Of a stretch of 64,000 nucleotides of DNA, positions 9,227-19,356 are shown one piece after another (the first letter of the stretch is position 1; each line of letters starts with the position of its first letter). The translations under genes were made by a program, and so were the position numbers. Source of the stretch: Ravibacter sp964559125. Lineage in GTDB: Bacteria; Bacteroidota; Bacteroidia; Cytophagales; Spirosomataceae. The notes under the pieces were generated by a model, which did no database searches, was not told where the DNA came from, and worked only from the letters and a program-made list of their open reading frames with translations. Location of the stretch: contig CAZLGW010000025.1 of assembly GCA_964559125.1 (NCBI GenBank), forward strand, positions 15,147 through 79,146. Direction: 5' to 3'.

Positions 9227-12200
9227 ATGAAAAAAAGTATACCGTTACAACGGTTTATTCGGAAGTCCATGCAGCTAACTCTAACTCAGCTTCTGATAGC
9301 CTCGCTTTTCTGCGGCATTTCGCTGGCGCATACGCTTCGCGGGCAGGAGATCCTGGCCAGGGAAATCTCTTTACAGATGGAATCTGTAGAGGTAAGCAAG
9401 ATCCTGAACCAACTGGAGAAACAGGCCAGGGTGAAATTTGTTTACAGCACTCATAGCATACAGCTACGGCAAAAAGCCTCGCTGAATGTACACAACCGCC
9501 CTCTTTTCAGTGTGCTTGATGAGTTATTCAGCCCTTTGCAGGTGCAATATGAAGTGTTGGGTTCCCGGATACTACTGCGGAAGAAAGCTTTCGAAAAGCA
9601 GAGCTCCGGGCTGAGAATCACTTTTCCCGACCGGAATGTAAGGGGTGTGGTAACCGACGAAAAAGGGGAAGGATTGCCCGGTGTGAGCATCCTTCTAAAA
9701 GGTACCCAGCAAGGTACTACGACCGATGGAGAGGGGCAATATAGTATCTCTGTTCCGGCTAATGAAAGTGTTCTTGTATTCAGTTTTGTCGGTTATGTAA
9801 GCCAGGAGATTATTGTGGGCAGCAGGACGTCGGTTGACGTATCGCTTGCGGCCGATACGAAGTCGCTCGAAGAGCTGGTGGTGGTAGGATACGGTACGCA
9901 GAAAAAGGTAAACATGACGGGAGCTGTCGATGTAATAACCGGCGATCAGATTAAAAACCGGCAGTCGGCAACAGTTTCGCAAATGCTTCAGGGCCTCTCT
10001 CCCGGGCTTAATTTTTCGGTTGGTGACCAGGGATTTGAGCCCGGCGCTTCCATGGGAGTGAATATCCGTGGGACCGGCTCGATCAACGGGGGAGGGCCGC
10101 TGGTTATCATTGACGGATTTCCAGGGTCTATGGATCGCCTTAACCCGAATGACATCGAATCTATATCGGTACTGAAAGATGCTGCTGCTTCTGCTATTTA
10201 TGGGGCGAGAGCTCCTTACGGCGTTATTTTGATCACTACCAAGAGCGGGACTAAAGACAGGAAATTTTCGGTCTCTTATTCCGGTAATGTAATGATCAAC
10301 AGAAAAGACAGGATGCCTGAAATGCTGGATTCATATACATTCGCAAGGGTTACGAATGAAATGGGAGACAATGCAGGCGGGCGGCCATATACAAACGAAG
10401 TGATAGACCTCATATTGGCTTACCAGCAGGGCGATATAGAAACACTAAGAAACGCTATGCCGCCGGGATCGACCCATTTTGAGACATTACCTGCTGCAAA
10501 TCCTACAAGGTGGGGGAATAATAACAGAAGCTATGCCAACTATGACTGGTATAAAGAGTGGTTTGGATCCAGCGTGAACCAAATTCACAACCTGTCTGTA
10601 AGTGGTGGCTCGGCTAATACCACGTATTACCTGTCAGCCGGTTATACAGGCCAGAACGGGATACTCAACTATGGCAAAGATACCTACGGACGGTTTAACT
10701 TGACAGGTAAGATAAAGACTACAGTTACCAACTGGTGGGACATTGGTTATGAAACCCGGTTTATGAAGAGTCCTCGCGAACACTTCAACGGCAAGACGGG
10801 AGGAGGCTACGAGGGGGTATTCCGGGAGATTCCAAGGACAGTCCCCACCCAGGCCAAATATGACGGGTTTGGGAATATTTCAATGGAGTCAAAAATCAGG
10901 TGGGCTGAGGATGCCGGGACAGACCTGTCGGAAACGACTGAGAACTGGCAGTTGATCAGCACTGAGCTACGCCCGCTGAAAGGCTGGCGCATCAATGGCG
11001 ATTTCGCCTACCGGTCGATTGGGGTAAAGGAGCTGAATGTTAAAAAGGCAGTGATTGAGACCTATATGGACGGTAGCCTGGTACCGCACGGAGAAACGCT
11101 ACCCAGCCAGGCCCAGCAGGTTTCCCAAAATAATTATTACTGGTCGACGAATATTTATTCGACTTATGATCTGTCTATCGGACAGAAGCATTATTTTACC
11201 ACCTTATTGGGAATGCAGCTGGAGTACGACAATACTAACTCGTTGTCGGCCACCCGGATCAATCTCATCGTACCGGATGTCCCGTCTCTGAGCACGGCGA
11301 ACGGTAACTTTACTGTGGGAGAAACAATGAGCCATTGGGCTACACAGGGGTATTTCGGACGTTTGAATTATAATTTCGACGAAAAGTATTTGTTCGAAGT
11401 CAATGGGCGGTATGACGGAACCTCGCGTTTCCGGGAAGGAAGGAGATGGGGGTTCTTCCCTTCTTTTTCAGCGGGTTGGAACGTAGACAAAGAACGTTTC
11501 TGGCAGGGAATCAGTAAGGTCGTCAATACCTTTAAGCTTCGGGCTTCATGGGGACAGTTGGGTAATCAGCAGGTAAGCCCCTATTCAGATCTCGCACTTA
11601 TCCCTTTAGTAAACACTCAGCTGAACTGGCTGTTCAAGTATGGCCAGACCCGTCCGATCGGTTACACGAATACGCCCGGGCTGGTCAGCCCTAATTTAAC
11701 CTGGGAAACAGCTACTACCAAAAACATAGGGCTGAACAGTTCGTTTCTGAACAACCGACTGAAACTCGATCTGGATTTTTTTGAAAGGATTACGAACGAT
11801 ATGATCGGTCCGTCGGAACCGGTTCCGGGAGTATTGGGAGTTTCTGTGCCGAGGAGCAATAATTCGACTCTGCGTACGAGAGGCTGGGAGACGTCACTCC
11901 GGTGGGATCATAAAATACCCGACAGCGAATTTTCTTATTTTGTCGGAGCCAACCTGTACGATGCCCGTTCTCACGTTACGAAATACAACAATACAACCGG
12001 GTTGATCAGCGATTGGTATCCCGGTAAAGAGGTAGGAGAGATATGGGGCTTCACGGTCAATAAACTTTTTCAATCGCAGGAAGAGCTTGATGCTTACCGG
12101 TCTTCAGTGGATTTGTCCAATATTTTTAATTCCTGGAATCCTGGAGACGTAAAATACGAGGATATCAACGGCGACGGGAGGGTAGACAGGGGCGCCAACA

Positions 12201-12796
12201 CTGTTGCTAACCCGGGAGACCAGCGGATCATCGGTAACAGCACCCCCCGCTATCAATACGGTATCAGCCTGGGAGCTGCGTTTAAAGGGTTTGATTTTAC
12301 CCTCCTGATCAAAGGGACGGCAAAACGGGATTATGCTGTTCCGGTAGCAGGCGAGCAATATGTTTTCTGGGGTGTTCAGAACTGGCTTTTTACTTCTCTT
12401 CAACCGGTTCACCTTGATTATTTCCGGGATAGGCCAGGCGATAAATATTCGGGGTTGCATGAAGGAGACGCCAATATCAACCTAAATGCCTACTGGCCCA
12501 AAACCTATCTGGATGCCAATCAAAACCGCAAGAACCGGGAGCCGTCGACAAGGTATCTCCTGAATGCGTCCTATATGCGCATCCAGAATATGCAGATAGG
12601 CTATAATATTCCGGGTACGATCCTTAAAAGAGCCGGATTGCAGAGCCTCCGCCTCTTCCTGTCAGGCGAAAACCTGTTGACTGTGACGGACCTTATAAAA
12701 GGTATCGATCCGATGGCACTGGGAAGCCGGAATCGGGTGGGGATGACATACGGAGCGGACCGGATTTTCTCGTTCGGTCTGAATGCTTCGCTATAA
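9227..12796 (+). CDS. SusC-like TonB-dependent receptor with STN signalling domain (module 2)
   Basis: This 1189-residue SusC paralogue has a signal peptide (about 1-39), an STN domain (about 45-122, ISLQMESVEVSKILNQLEKQ), a carboxypeptidase-regulatory-like domain (about 135-215, GEGLPGVSILLKGTQQGTT), a TonB plug (about 220-335, VVVGYGTQKKVNMTGAVD) and a 22-strand-type barrel, and ends ...FGLNASL. STN and the linked FecR2/sigma 2 pair indicate autoregulated transenvelope signalling. It shares domain order and many plug residues with SusC1 but differs widely in the barrel, so the two receptors probably take different ligands. SusD2 follows after 61 bp. Confidence 0.96.
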   Translation: MKKSIPLQRFIRKSMQLTLTQLLIASLFCGISLAHTLRGQEILAREISLQMESVEVSKILNQLEKQARVKFVYSTHSIQLRQKASLNVHNRPLFSVLDELFSPLQVQYEVLGSRILLRKKAFEKQSSGLRITFPDRNVRGVVTDEKGEGLPGVSILLKGTQQGTTTDGEGQYSISVPANESVLVFSFVGYVSQEIIVGSRTSVDVSLAADTKSLEELVVVGYGTQKKVNMTGAVDVITGDQIKNRQSATVSQMLQGLSPGLNFSVGDQGFEPGASMGVNIRGTGSINGGGPLVIIDGFPGSMDRLNPNDIESISVLKDAAASAIYGARAPYGVILITTKSGTKDRKFSVSYSGNVMINRKDRMPEMLDSYTFARVTNEMGDNAGGRPYTNEVIDLILAYQQGDIETLRNAMPPGSTHFETLPAANPTRWGNNNRSYANYDWYKEWFGSSVNQIHNLSVSGGSANTTYYLSAGYTGQNGILNYGKDTYGRFNLTGKIKTTVTNWWDIGYETRFMKSPREHFNGKTGGGYEGVFREIPRTVPTQAKYDGFGNISMESKIRWAEDAGTDLSETTENWQLISTELRPLKGWRINGDFAYRSIGVKELNVKKAVIETYMDGSLVPHGETLPSQAQQVSQNNYYWSTNIYSTYDLSIGQKHYFTTLLGMQLEYDNTNSLSATRINLIVPDVPSLSTANGNFTVGETMSHWATQGYFGRLNYNFDEKYLFEVNGRYDGTSRFREGRRWGFFPSFSAGWNVDKERFWQGISKVVNTFKLRASWGQLGNQQVSPYSDLALIPLVNTQLNWLFKYGQTRPIGYTNTPGLVSPNLTWETATTKNIGLNSSFLNNRLKLDLDFFERITNDMIGPSEPVPGVLGVSVPRSNNSTLRTRGWETSLRWDHKIPDSEFSYFVGANLYDARSHVTKYNNTTGLISDWYPGKEVGEIWGFTVNKLFQSQEELDAYRSSVDLSNIFNSWNPGDVKYEDINGDGRVDRGANTVANPGDQRIIGNSTPRYQYGISLGAAFKGFDFTLLIKGTAKRDYAVPVAGEQYVFWGVQNWLFTSLQPVHLDYFRDRPGDKYSGLHEGDANINLNAYWPKTYLDANQNRKNREPSTRYLLNASYMRIQNMQIGYNIPGTILKRAGLQSLRLFLSGENLLTVTDLIKGIDPMALGSRNRVGMTYGADRIFSFGLNASL

Positions 12797-12857
12797 TCCT
12801 ATGTGGAGAATATTCATAACCGGCAGAACGTATTCAGACATTTAACCATTTGCAGAG

Positions 12858-14564
12858 ATGAAGAATCCAATATATATTTTTTTGATTTCCTTCGCCTTTA
12901 TTTCGTGCGAGCGTTTTATTGACCGCCCGCCGCTGAACCAGATCAGTTCGGACAACTACTGGCTTACAACACAAGACCTGGAAAACTATGTGGTAAAATA
13001 TTATGCAAGCTTTCCAAGTCACGGAACCTGGAGTGCAGGGTTCGGTTATCCTGCTATTAATGCAGATAATATGATCGTAGGTACGCCCAATACCGTGTTG
13101 ATCGGCGAGCGTGGGACCACTACAGGACGATGGGTTACAGATTGGGCCAATATAAGAAGTGTGAATATATTCTTCGATAATTATCAGCGATGCAGGGATG
13201 ACTTTGAGCTATATAAGCATACGCTGGGCGAAGCACATTTTTTCCGGGCCTGGTTCTACTTTTCGCTGGTGAAGAAATATGGCGATGTCCCGCTTTACCA
13301 GACTGAACTGGAGATGGGTTCCGACGAGCTTATGAAGCCCAAAGATTCCCGAACGGCTGTGATAGATGCGATTCTAACTGATCTGGACAAAGCTATCGAA
13401 TATCTGAAAGGGCGGGATGAGGTTGGTAATAACCGTCTGAACATCGAAACTGCGCTTGCATTCAAATCGAGAGTAGCATTATATGAAGGGAGTTGGCAGA
13501 AATACCACTCAGGAACACCCTTCGGAACCGCTGGGGCCGATCCCATGGTTTATTTCAGGGCGTGTGTTGATGCATCTGAACGCCTGATAAACGGTAGTTA
13601 TTCAAAGGGGATATATTCGACAGGCGATGCGGGGAAGGACTACTACACTTTGTTTGGGATGGACGATATGTCGGATATCAACGAAGTGTTGTTCTACCGG
13701 GCTTATAATATTTCAGACGGTGTAAGGAACGACGTTCAGTATACTACAACTTCTGCCACCAACCAAATGGGTGTTACCTGGGAACTTGTCAGTTCGTATC
13801 TGGGAAAAAATGGTTTGCCTTATCCTTATAAGACGCTTTCGGGCTCGACGAAAGGGAATGCTTTTCTTACTAAAATTGCTGAGGAAACTGATCCGCGTTT
13901 ACATGCTTCAGTATGGGTACCAGGTGATCTGCGCTGGGGAAATCCTGAGGTTAGGTTTATAAAACCCAATATTGATCAACTCGATCTGAGCCTTAACCCC
14001 ACCGGGTTCCAGTTAAAAAAAGCTTCCAATCCCTACGCAGCCGGAAACCTCGGCGGTGGTAGCAGTGAAACCGGGTATATTCTTTTCAGGTATGCGGAAG
14101 TTCTGTTAAACTACGCGGAAGCGCTCTACGAACTAAATGGGACAATAGCCCTTGATGCTCTGAATTTATTACGAAACCGGGTGGGAATGCCTGATTTCAA
14201 AGCTATCAGCCAGCAGGAGGATGAAAGCCGCGTAGATTACGGCTATGCAGTTTCGGATGTGCTATATGAAATAAGGAGGGAGCGAAGGGTTGAACTGGCT
14301 CTTGAGGGATACCGTTTCGATGATATAAGACGGTGGGCGGCTCACCGGCTGGTGAAAGGGCAGCGTCCTAAAGGATATCCCTTTAAAAAGGAAGAATTCC
14401 CTTCTTATAATCCCCCGCTAGATGAAGACGGTTTGATAGATTATTTCAAGGGGCGTCTACCTAATGGCTATGGCTTTCGGGAAAACCAGGATTACCTCGA
14501 CCCCATTCCCCTCGACGAACTGACTCTGAATCCAAATCTTACTCAGAATCCCGGCTGGAAATAA
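12858..14564 (+). CDS. SusD/RagB-like outer-membrane lipoprotein (module 2)
   Basis: This 568-residue SusD protein is the surface partner of SusC2. Its lipoprotein signal peptide is short (IYIFLISFAFISC, acylated Cys at about 17), followed by the typical RFIDRPPLNQISSDNYW. TPR-like helices (TLGEAHFFRAWFYFSLVKKYG) and C-terminal signatures (LFRYAEVLLNYAEALYE, RRERRVELALEGYRFDDIRRW) are in the expected order. It ends with LTQNPGWK. The first ceramidase-like gene starts 128 bp downstream on the same strand, the largest gap before the array, so a promoter there is possible though none was recognised. Confidence 0.96.
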   Translation: MKNPIYIFLISFAFISCERFIDRPPLNQISSDNYWLTTQDLENYVVKYYASFPSHGTWSAGFGYPAINADNMIVGTPNTVLIGERGTTTGRWVTDWANIRSVNIFFDNYQRCRDDFELYKHTLGEAHFFRAWFYFSLVKKYGDVPLYQTELEMGSDELMKPKDSRTAVIDAILTDLDKAIEYLKGRDEVGNNRLNIETALAFKSRVALYEGSWQKYHSGTPFGTAGADPMVYFRACVDASERLINGSYSKGIYSTGDAGKDYYTLFGMDDMSDINEVLFYRAYNISDGVRNDVQYTTTSATNQMGVTWELVSSYLGKNGLPYPYKTLSGSTKGNAFLTKIAEETDPRLHASVWVPGDLRWGNPEVRFIKPNIDQLDLSLNPTGFQLKKASNPYAAGNLGGGSSETGYILFRYAEVLLNYAEALYELNGTIALDALNLLRNRVGMPDFKAISQQEDESRVDYGYAVSDVLYEIRRERRVELALEGYRFDDIRRWAAHRLVKGQRPKGYPFKKEEFPSYNPPLDEDGLIDYFKGRLPNGYGFRENQDYLDPIPLDELTLNPNLTQNPGWK

Positions 14565-14692
14565 TATCCGTTCGGAATTAAAGATACTATGTAGAGGGAA
14601 TAGCCGGTTTTCTTTTTTTATTTGCATAATCCTTAATCTGGGGCTTTTGGTGGTTCTGGAAGAACATTAAAAACCGCACAACTTTATTAATA

Positions 14693-16291
14693 ATGATGAA
14701 AACGAAACTGATACGGATTTCGCTTGTACTGTTGTACTTATCTATAGCTGTCCATCCCGGTGCCTTTTCTATTATTTTACCGGCAGAAAACACCCTCCGC
14801 ATCGGATGGGCTTCTACCGATATTACACCTTCGCAGCCGGTACTGCTCCAGGGGCAGTTTCATGCAAGGCTTTCGGAAAGGGTTAAGGATCCAATTACGG
14901 CCACCGCTCTGGCGATTGAATCGGCAAAGGACGGCCGCACAACCCGGGTTATCCTTATCTCCGCCGACCTGATCAGTATCGCCGACGGGATGAGGGGCGA
15001 TGCCGATCTGAGGAAGGAGATCAGGAAGCGGGTAACTGCGGCTGTGCCGGAGCTGGAGCCTACAGATATCTCCCTGAACGGTACCCATACGCATGCGGCC
15101 CCGGTCGTGTCGCTGGCTGATGTGAAAGATATCTACGGTGTTACTCTCGAACAGATAAGCGGTGGGAAAGCAGTAATGACCCCGGCGGAATACTTTGAGC
15201 TGGCCGCCCGCCAGATATCGGCAGCTGCCGTCAATGCCTGGAAAAACAGGAAAGCCGGCGGCATCAGCTACGGCCTGAGCAAGGCAGTGGTGGGGCACAA
15301 CCGCCTTCAGGTAGACCAGTTAGGGAAATCGCTCATGTACGGCAATACCAGCCGGCCGGAGTTCAGCCATATCGAGGGCTACGAAGATCATAACCTCAAC
15401 CTGCTTTACACGTGGGATAAGTCAGGCAAGCTGACGGGCGTTGTGATCAACGTAGCGGTGCCCTCGCAGGTGAGCGAGCATCTCTTCGAGATTTCAGCCG
15501 ATTTCTGGACGGATACAAGAGCATTGCTTCGCCAGGAGCTGGGAAAAGACCTGTTTGTGCTGCCGCAGGTAAGCGCGGCGGGCGATCAGTCGCCTCATAT
15601 CATGTGGGGTGACAAGGCAGAGGAGCGGATGCAGAAGCTGATGGGGATAGACCAGGACGGGTCGGGAAGAAACAGCATGGCGCGGCGCAGGCAGATCGCG
15701 CGCAATATCACCGACGGAGTGAAGGCTATATTGCCCTATATGAAGAAAAACATCGAGTGGGATCCTATAGTGGCTCAGAGGACGGAGAATGTTCCTTTGT
15801 CGAGAAGGCTGCTGGGCCAGAGTGACCTGGATGCTGCCGATAAGGAAACCGCCGAATGGCAGCCTAAGTACGCAAAGATGCTGGCTGATATTGAGGCAAA
15901 CCCTGAAAAGACAAAGGAAAACCGCTGGTACAGGGATATTACGATAGCACATACGCGGTTTAAGAGAGGGCGATCCGTTCATGAGCGCTACGAGCTTGAG
16001 AAGACGAACCCTAAACTGCCGATCGAGGTAAAAGTGATCCGGATCGGGGATATGGCGATAGCGCAGAACCCTTTCGAGCTCTACCTCGACTACGGGATCC
16101 AGATGAAGGTAAAAAGTCCTGCTATCCAGACCTTTGTCGTACAACTGAGCGGCGCCGGGACCTATCTTCCCACGCAGCGGTCGATAAACGGAGGTGCCTA
16201 CGGTGCAGTGCCTGCCAGTACCCTGTTCGGCCCGGAAGGGGGGAAGGAGCTGGTCGAGAAAACCGTGGAAATGCTAAAGTCGCTCTGGTAG
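14693..16291 (+). CDS. Neutral/alkaline ceramidase-superfamily secreted protein, paralogue 1
   Basis: This 532-residue exported protein has a signal peptide (about 1-30). It matches the N-terminal domain of neutral/alkaline non-lysosomal ceramidases, zinc amidases that release fatty acid from N-acylsphingosine. Visible signatures are IGWASTDITP at about 37-46, the metal-binding THTH at 131-134, and AAGDQSPH with Ser 300. Ser 300 lines up with the catalytic Ser of GDVSPN in characterised ceramidases (Ser274 in the Pseudomonas enzyme). The C-terminal immunoglobulin-like domain of true ceramidases is not evident. It is first of five tandem paralogues, followed after 30 bp. Activity on ceramide is not shown; another amide or ester bond is equally possible. 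Confidence 0.85.
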   Translation: MMKTKLIRISLVLLYLSIAVHPGAFSIILPAENTLRIGWASTDITPSQPVLLQGQFHARLSERVKDPITATALAIESAKDGRTTRVILISADLISIADGMRGDADLRKEIRKRVTAAVPELEPTDISLNGTHTHAAPVVSLADVKDIYGVTLEQISGGKAVMTPAEYFELAARQISAAAVNAWKNRKAGGISYGLSKAVVGHNRLQVDQLGKSLMYGNTSRPEFSHIEGYEDHNLNLLYTWDKSGKLTGVVINVAVPSQVSEHLFEISADFWTDTRALLRQELGKDLFVLPQVSAAGDQSPHIMWGDKAEERMQKLMGIDQDGSGRNSMARRRQIARNITDGVKAILPYMKKNIEWDPIVAQRTENVPLSRRLLGQSDLDAADKETAEWQPKYAKMLADIEANPEKTKENRWYRDITIAHTRFKRGRSVHERYELEKTNPKLPIEVKVIRIGDMAIAQNPFELYLDYGIQMKVKSPAIQTFVVQLSGAGTYLPTQRSINGGAYGAVPASTLFGPEGGKELVEKTVEMLKSLW

Positions 16292-16321
16292 CTGACATTC
16301 CTAAACCCTTACATACCGGAA

Positions 16322-17821
16322 ATGAAATCAGAAAGATTCTTTAGAGGAAACCGCCGGTTCTTCTCTTTAGTCCTCCTTGTTGCGTGCAGCGCCGTAGCTG
16401 CAGCAGGAGAGCTGAAGATCGGTATCGCGACTGTAGACATTACCCCATCCCTGCCTGTATCGGTCGACGGCCAGATGGCGCTGAGGGTAGCTTCGAAAAT
16501 AGAAACGCCCGTAGAAGCCAACATTATCGTATTGGAGTCGGACGGGGCCGGAGGGAAAAAGACCACAAGCGTCTGGATCACCTGCGATGTGGTAACCATC
16601 CCTACCGAGTTGAGAGATATGATCCGGGCAACCGTGGCAGAAAGACTGCCGGGTTTCAACACCCGGAACATGATCATCAACCCCACCCATACTCACACGG
16701 GAGGCGTTGTCAGGGCCAACTGGTACCATGAGCCCGATTCAATCCTGAAGGTGGTTGATTACCAGAAATTCATAGCAGGCCGGGTAGCCGGCGGCGTGGC
16801 CGATGCCTGGAAGAAAAGACAGGCCGGATCGGTTTCCTGGGGATTGGGCTACACGAAAGTAGCCTACAACCGGAGGGCAAGGTATGCCGACGGGTCGGCC
16901 AGGATGTACGGGAAGACCGACGTGGACGAATTCCGGAAAATAGAGAGTTATGAGGATCAGAGCATCAACGCCCTGTTCTTCTGGAACAACAAAGGCAGGC
17001 TTATTGCCACTTGTATCAACGTGGCCAGCCCGGCGCAGATCGTAGAATCCCGCTCGACGATTAATGCCGATTACTGGCATCCGCTGCGGCAGATGCTCCG
17101 GAAACAAAACGGCGAAAGCCTGGCTATTCTGGGCTGGATCGGGGCAGCCGGTGACCAGACTCCGCGCCCAATGTACGAGCACCTGGCAGAAGCCAGGATG
17201 ATGGCCCTCCGTAACGGACAAAAAGATCTCAGTAATTTAGGAAAGGACTTCAGAACAGACATCTACCTGAAAGAAATGGCCAGGCGGATAGCCGGATGTG
17301 TGAACGACATTTACCAGGTAGTGAAGGAAGACCGTCATTCCGACGTTCCGCTTGTACACCAGGTGGAGGATTGGGAGCTGCCTATGCGACTGGTGACCGA
17401 CGATGAATATGCCGAATCACAGAAAGCAAGGGACGAGGATGCGGCGGAGCCCCGGAGAGCCCTGGAAATGAAGCGCAGGATCGCCTGGCAGCAGGAAGTG
17501 ATCGACCGTTACGAAAACCAGAAGAAGACCGGCCGGCCTGTGTACCCGGTGGAGATCCACATAGTGCGCCTGGGCGATATCGCTATTGCCAGCAATCCTT
17601 TTGAGCTTTTCACCGACTATGGCGTCCAGATGAAAGCCCGCAGCAAAGCGCTTCAGACTTTTGTTATCCAGTTGGTAGGGCCCGGGACTTACCTGCCGAC
17701 GAAGGAAGCGGAAGCGGGAGGACATTATTCTGCGATTGTACAAAGCGTAAGAGTAGGACCGGAGGGCGGACAGATTTTAGTAGATAAGACGGTAAAGGCT
17801 GTTAATCAGCTCTGGCCTTAG
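16322..17821 (+). CDS. Neutral/alkaline ceramidase-superfamily secreted protein, paralogue 2
   Basis: This 499-residue paralogue has a hydrophobic leader (about 8-29). Its LLVAC segment could be a lipobox (Cys 22), in which case the protein is membrane anchored. Superfamily motifs are IATVDITP, THTH at 122-125 (INPTHTHTGG) and AAGDQTPR. Here Thr 280 occupies the position of the catalytic serine, a conservative change that might keep or alter nucleophilic chemistry. Other blocks shared with paralogues 3 and 4 are YNRRARYADG, the SxNADYW-like INADYW and a C-terminal RLGDIAIASNPFEL. Paralogue 3 starts 32 bp downstream. Confidence 0.84.
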   Translation: MKSERFFRGNRRFFSLVLLVACSAVAAAGELKIGIATVDITPSLPVSVDGQMALRVASKIETPVEANIIVLESDGAGGKKTTSVWITCDVVTIPTELRDMIRATVAERLPGFNTRNMIINPTHTHTGGVVRANWYHEPDSILKVVDYQKFIAGRVAGGVADAWKKRQAGSVSWGLGYTKVAYNRRARYADGSARMYGKTDVDEFRKIESYEDQSINALFFWNNKGRLIATCINVASPAQIVESRSTINADYWHPLRQMLRKQNGESLAILGWIGAAGDQTPRPMYEHLAEARMMALRNGQKDLSNLGKDFRTDIYLKEMARRIAGCVNDIYQVVKEDRHSDVPLVHQVEDWELPMRLVTDDEYAESQKARDEDAAEPRRALEMKRRIAWQQEVIDRYENQKKTGRPVYPVEIHIVRLGDIAIASNPFELFTDYGVQMKARSKALQTFVIQLVGPGTYLPTKEAEAGGHYSAIVQSVRVGPEGGQILVDKTVKAVNQLWP

Positions 17822-17853
17822 TGTAGTCTTTTTCTTTAAATCTCTATTTGAAT

Positions 17854-19329
17854 ATGTGTACATCCTGCGGTAAAACAGCTTCGCTCCTACTGGTTTTTCT
17901 TTTTACAATACTTGGTCAGGCTAATGCCTCCAGGCTTTATGCCGGGCGGGCCACTGTAGATATTACGCCCAAACTGCCCGTGGCGGTTACAGGACAGTTT
18001 CACCTCAGGGTAGCCAAAGAGGTGCAGACACCCCTTACCGCCAATATCCTTTTAATGGAAACCAGGGAAGGAAGCCGGCAGACCGATTTCGCGGTGATGG
18101 TGTCGTGCGACGTGCTTTATATACCGACCGACCTGATGCCGCAGCTACGCGACGAAGTAGGCAGGCGTGTAAAAGGGCTCGATACCCGGAAGATCGTATT
18201 AAATGCCACGCATACCCATACAGCGCCTGTACTGCGGGAAGGCGAATATGCGGTTCCTGCCAGCGGTGTTACGCAGGTGCAGGAATACAGGAAATTTTTT
18301 GTAGACCGTATTGCCGCGGGTATTGAAAAGGCCTGGAACGAAAGGGAGGAAGCCAGCGTGGCCTGGGGGCTCAGCTATGCTGTAGTGGGGTATAACCGCC
18401 GGGTTTCCTATTCCGACGGAACCGCCGGGATGAGCAGCAAGACCAATCTTCCGGAATTCAGAAACCTCGAAGGCCCCGAGGATCACGACATCAATACCTT
18501 ATTCTTCTGGAACAAGCAGCAGCAACTGATCGCTATGGTGATCGGGGTAGCCAGTCCTTCCCAGGAAGTAGAAGGCCGCGCGGCGGTCCATGCCGATTAT
18601 TGGGATGCGGTGCGGAAAGGGATTCACCAGAAATACGGCAGCCAGGTATCTGTGGTGGCCTGGCTGAGCGCTGCCGGCGATCTTACCCCTCATATCAGGT
18701 ACCGCAAGGCCGCCGACGACCGGATGCGTGAGCTGCGCAAGCTCGATCGTCTCGACGAACTGGCCAGGAGGATAATCATTGCAGTCGACGAGGCCTATGA
18801 AACCGTCAAGACAGAAAGATACACTGAGCTGCCCCTCGTCCACAGGGTAGAGCGCCTTCCGCTGCCCGAGCGGCTTGTTACCGAGCGGGACTATAATGAA
18901 GCGAGGGCTTCGGTAGCCAATGCGCAGAAGCAGATCGAGGCTGATCCCGCTGCCGCCGACCGTCTTTACCGGCGGATGACCTGGGAGCAGGAAACCCTGA
19001 AGCGCTATGAGCGGCAGCAGCGGGAACGGGCCCCTCTTTACGACATGGAGCTGCATGTGATCAGGTTGGGCGACGTAGCGATCTGCACCAATGAATTTGA
19101 GCTGTTCTCGGATTTCGGCATCAGGATACAGGCCAGGAGCAAGGCCCTTCAGACGTTCGTCGTGCAGCTGGCGGGGAGTCCTGAGTGGGGCGCCTACCTG
19201 CCTACCGAAAAGGCCGTCAGGGGCGGCGCCTACAGCGCTGTTATCCATAGCTCGAGGATAGGACCCGAAGGCGGCCAGGTGCTTGTCGACAGGACTGTTG
19301 AGATACTGGATGACCTCTGGAAAAAATAA
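17854..19329 (+). CDS. Neutral/alkaline ceramidase-superfamily secreted protein, paralogue 3
   Basis: Started at the ATG at 17854 (MCTSCGK) rather than a TTG two codons earlier, this is a 491-residue secreted protein with a signal peptide ending near ANASRLYAG. It carries RATVDITP, THTH at 119-122 and AAGDLTPH, where Thr 278 stands at the nucleophile position and Gln/Val is replaced by Leu. It is closest to paralogues 2 and 4 in length and in the blocks YNRRVSYSDG, HADYWDAV and ALQTFVVQLAG. It is probably co-transcribed with both neighbours, with gaps of about 30 bp. The substrate is unknown. Confidence 0.84.
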   Translation: MCTSCGKTASLLLVFLFTILGQANASRLYAGRATVDITPKLPVAVTGQFHLRVAKEVQTPLTANILLMETREGSRQTDFAVMVSCDVLYIPTDLMPQLRDEVGRRVKGLDTRKIVLNATHTHTAPVLREGEYAVPASGVTQVQEYRKFFVDRIAAGIEKAWNEREEASVAWGLSYAVVGYNRRVSYSDGTAGMSSKTNLPEFRNLEGPEDHDINTLFFWNKQQQLIAMVIGVASPSQEVEGRAAVHADYWDAVRKGIHQKYGSQVSVVAWLSAAGDLTPHIRYRKAADDRMRELRKLDRLDELARRIIIAVDEAYETVKTERYTELPLVHRVERLPLPERLVTERDYNEARASVANAQKQIEADPAAADRLYRRMTWEQETLKRYERQQRERAPLYDMELHVIRLGDVAICTNEFELFSDFGIRIQARSKALQTFVVQLAGSPEWGAYLPTEKAVRGGAYSAVIHSSRIGPEGGQVLVDRTVEILDDLWKK

Positions 19330-19356
19330 TTTTTTAACCTTTCAGAATTGAATACG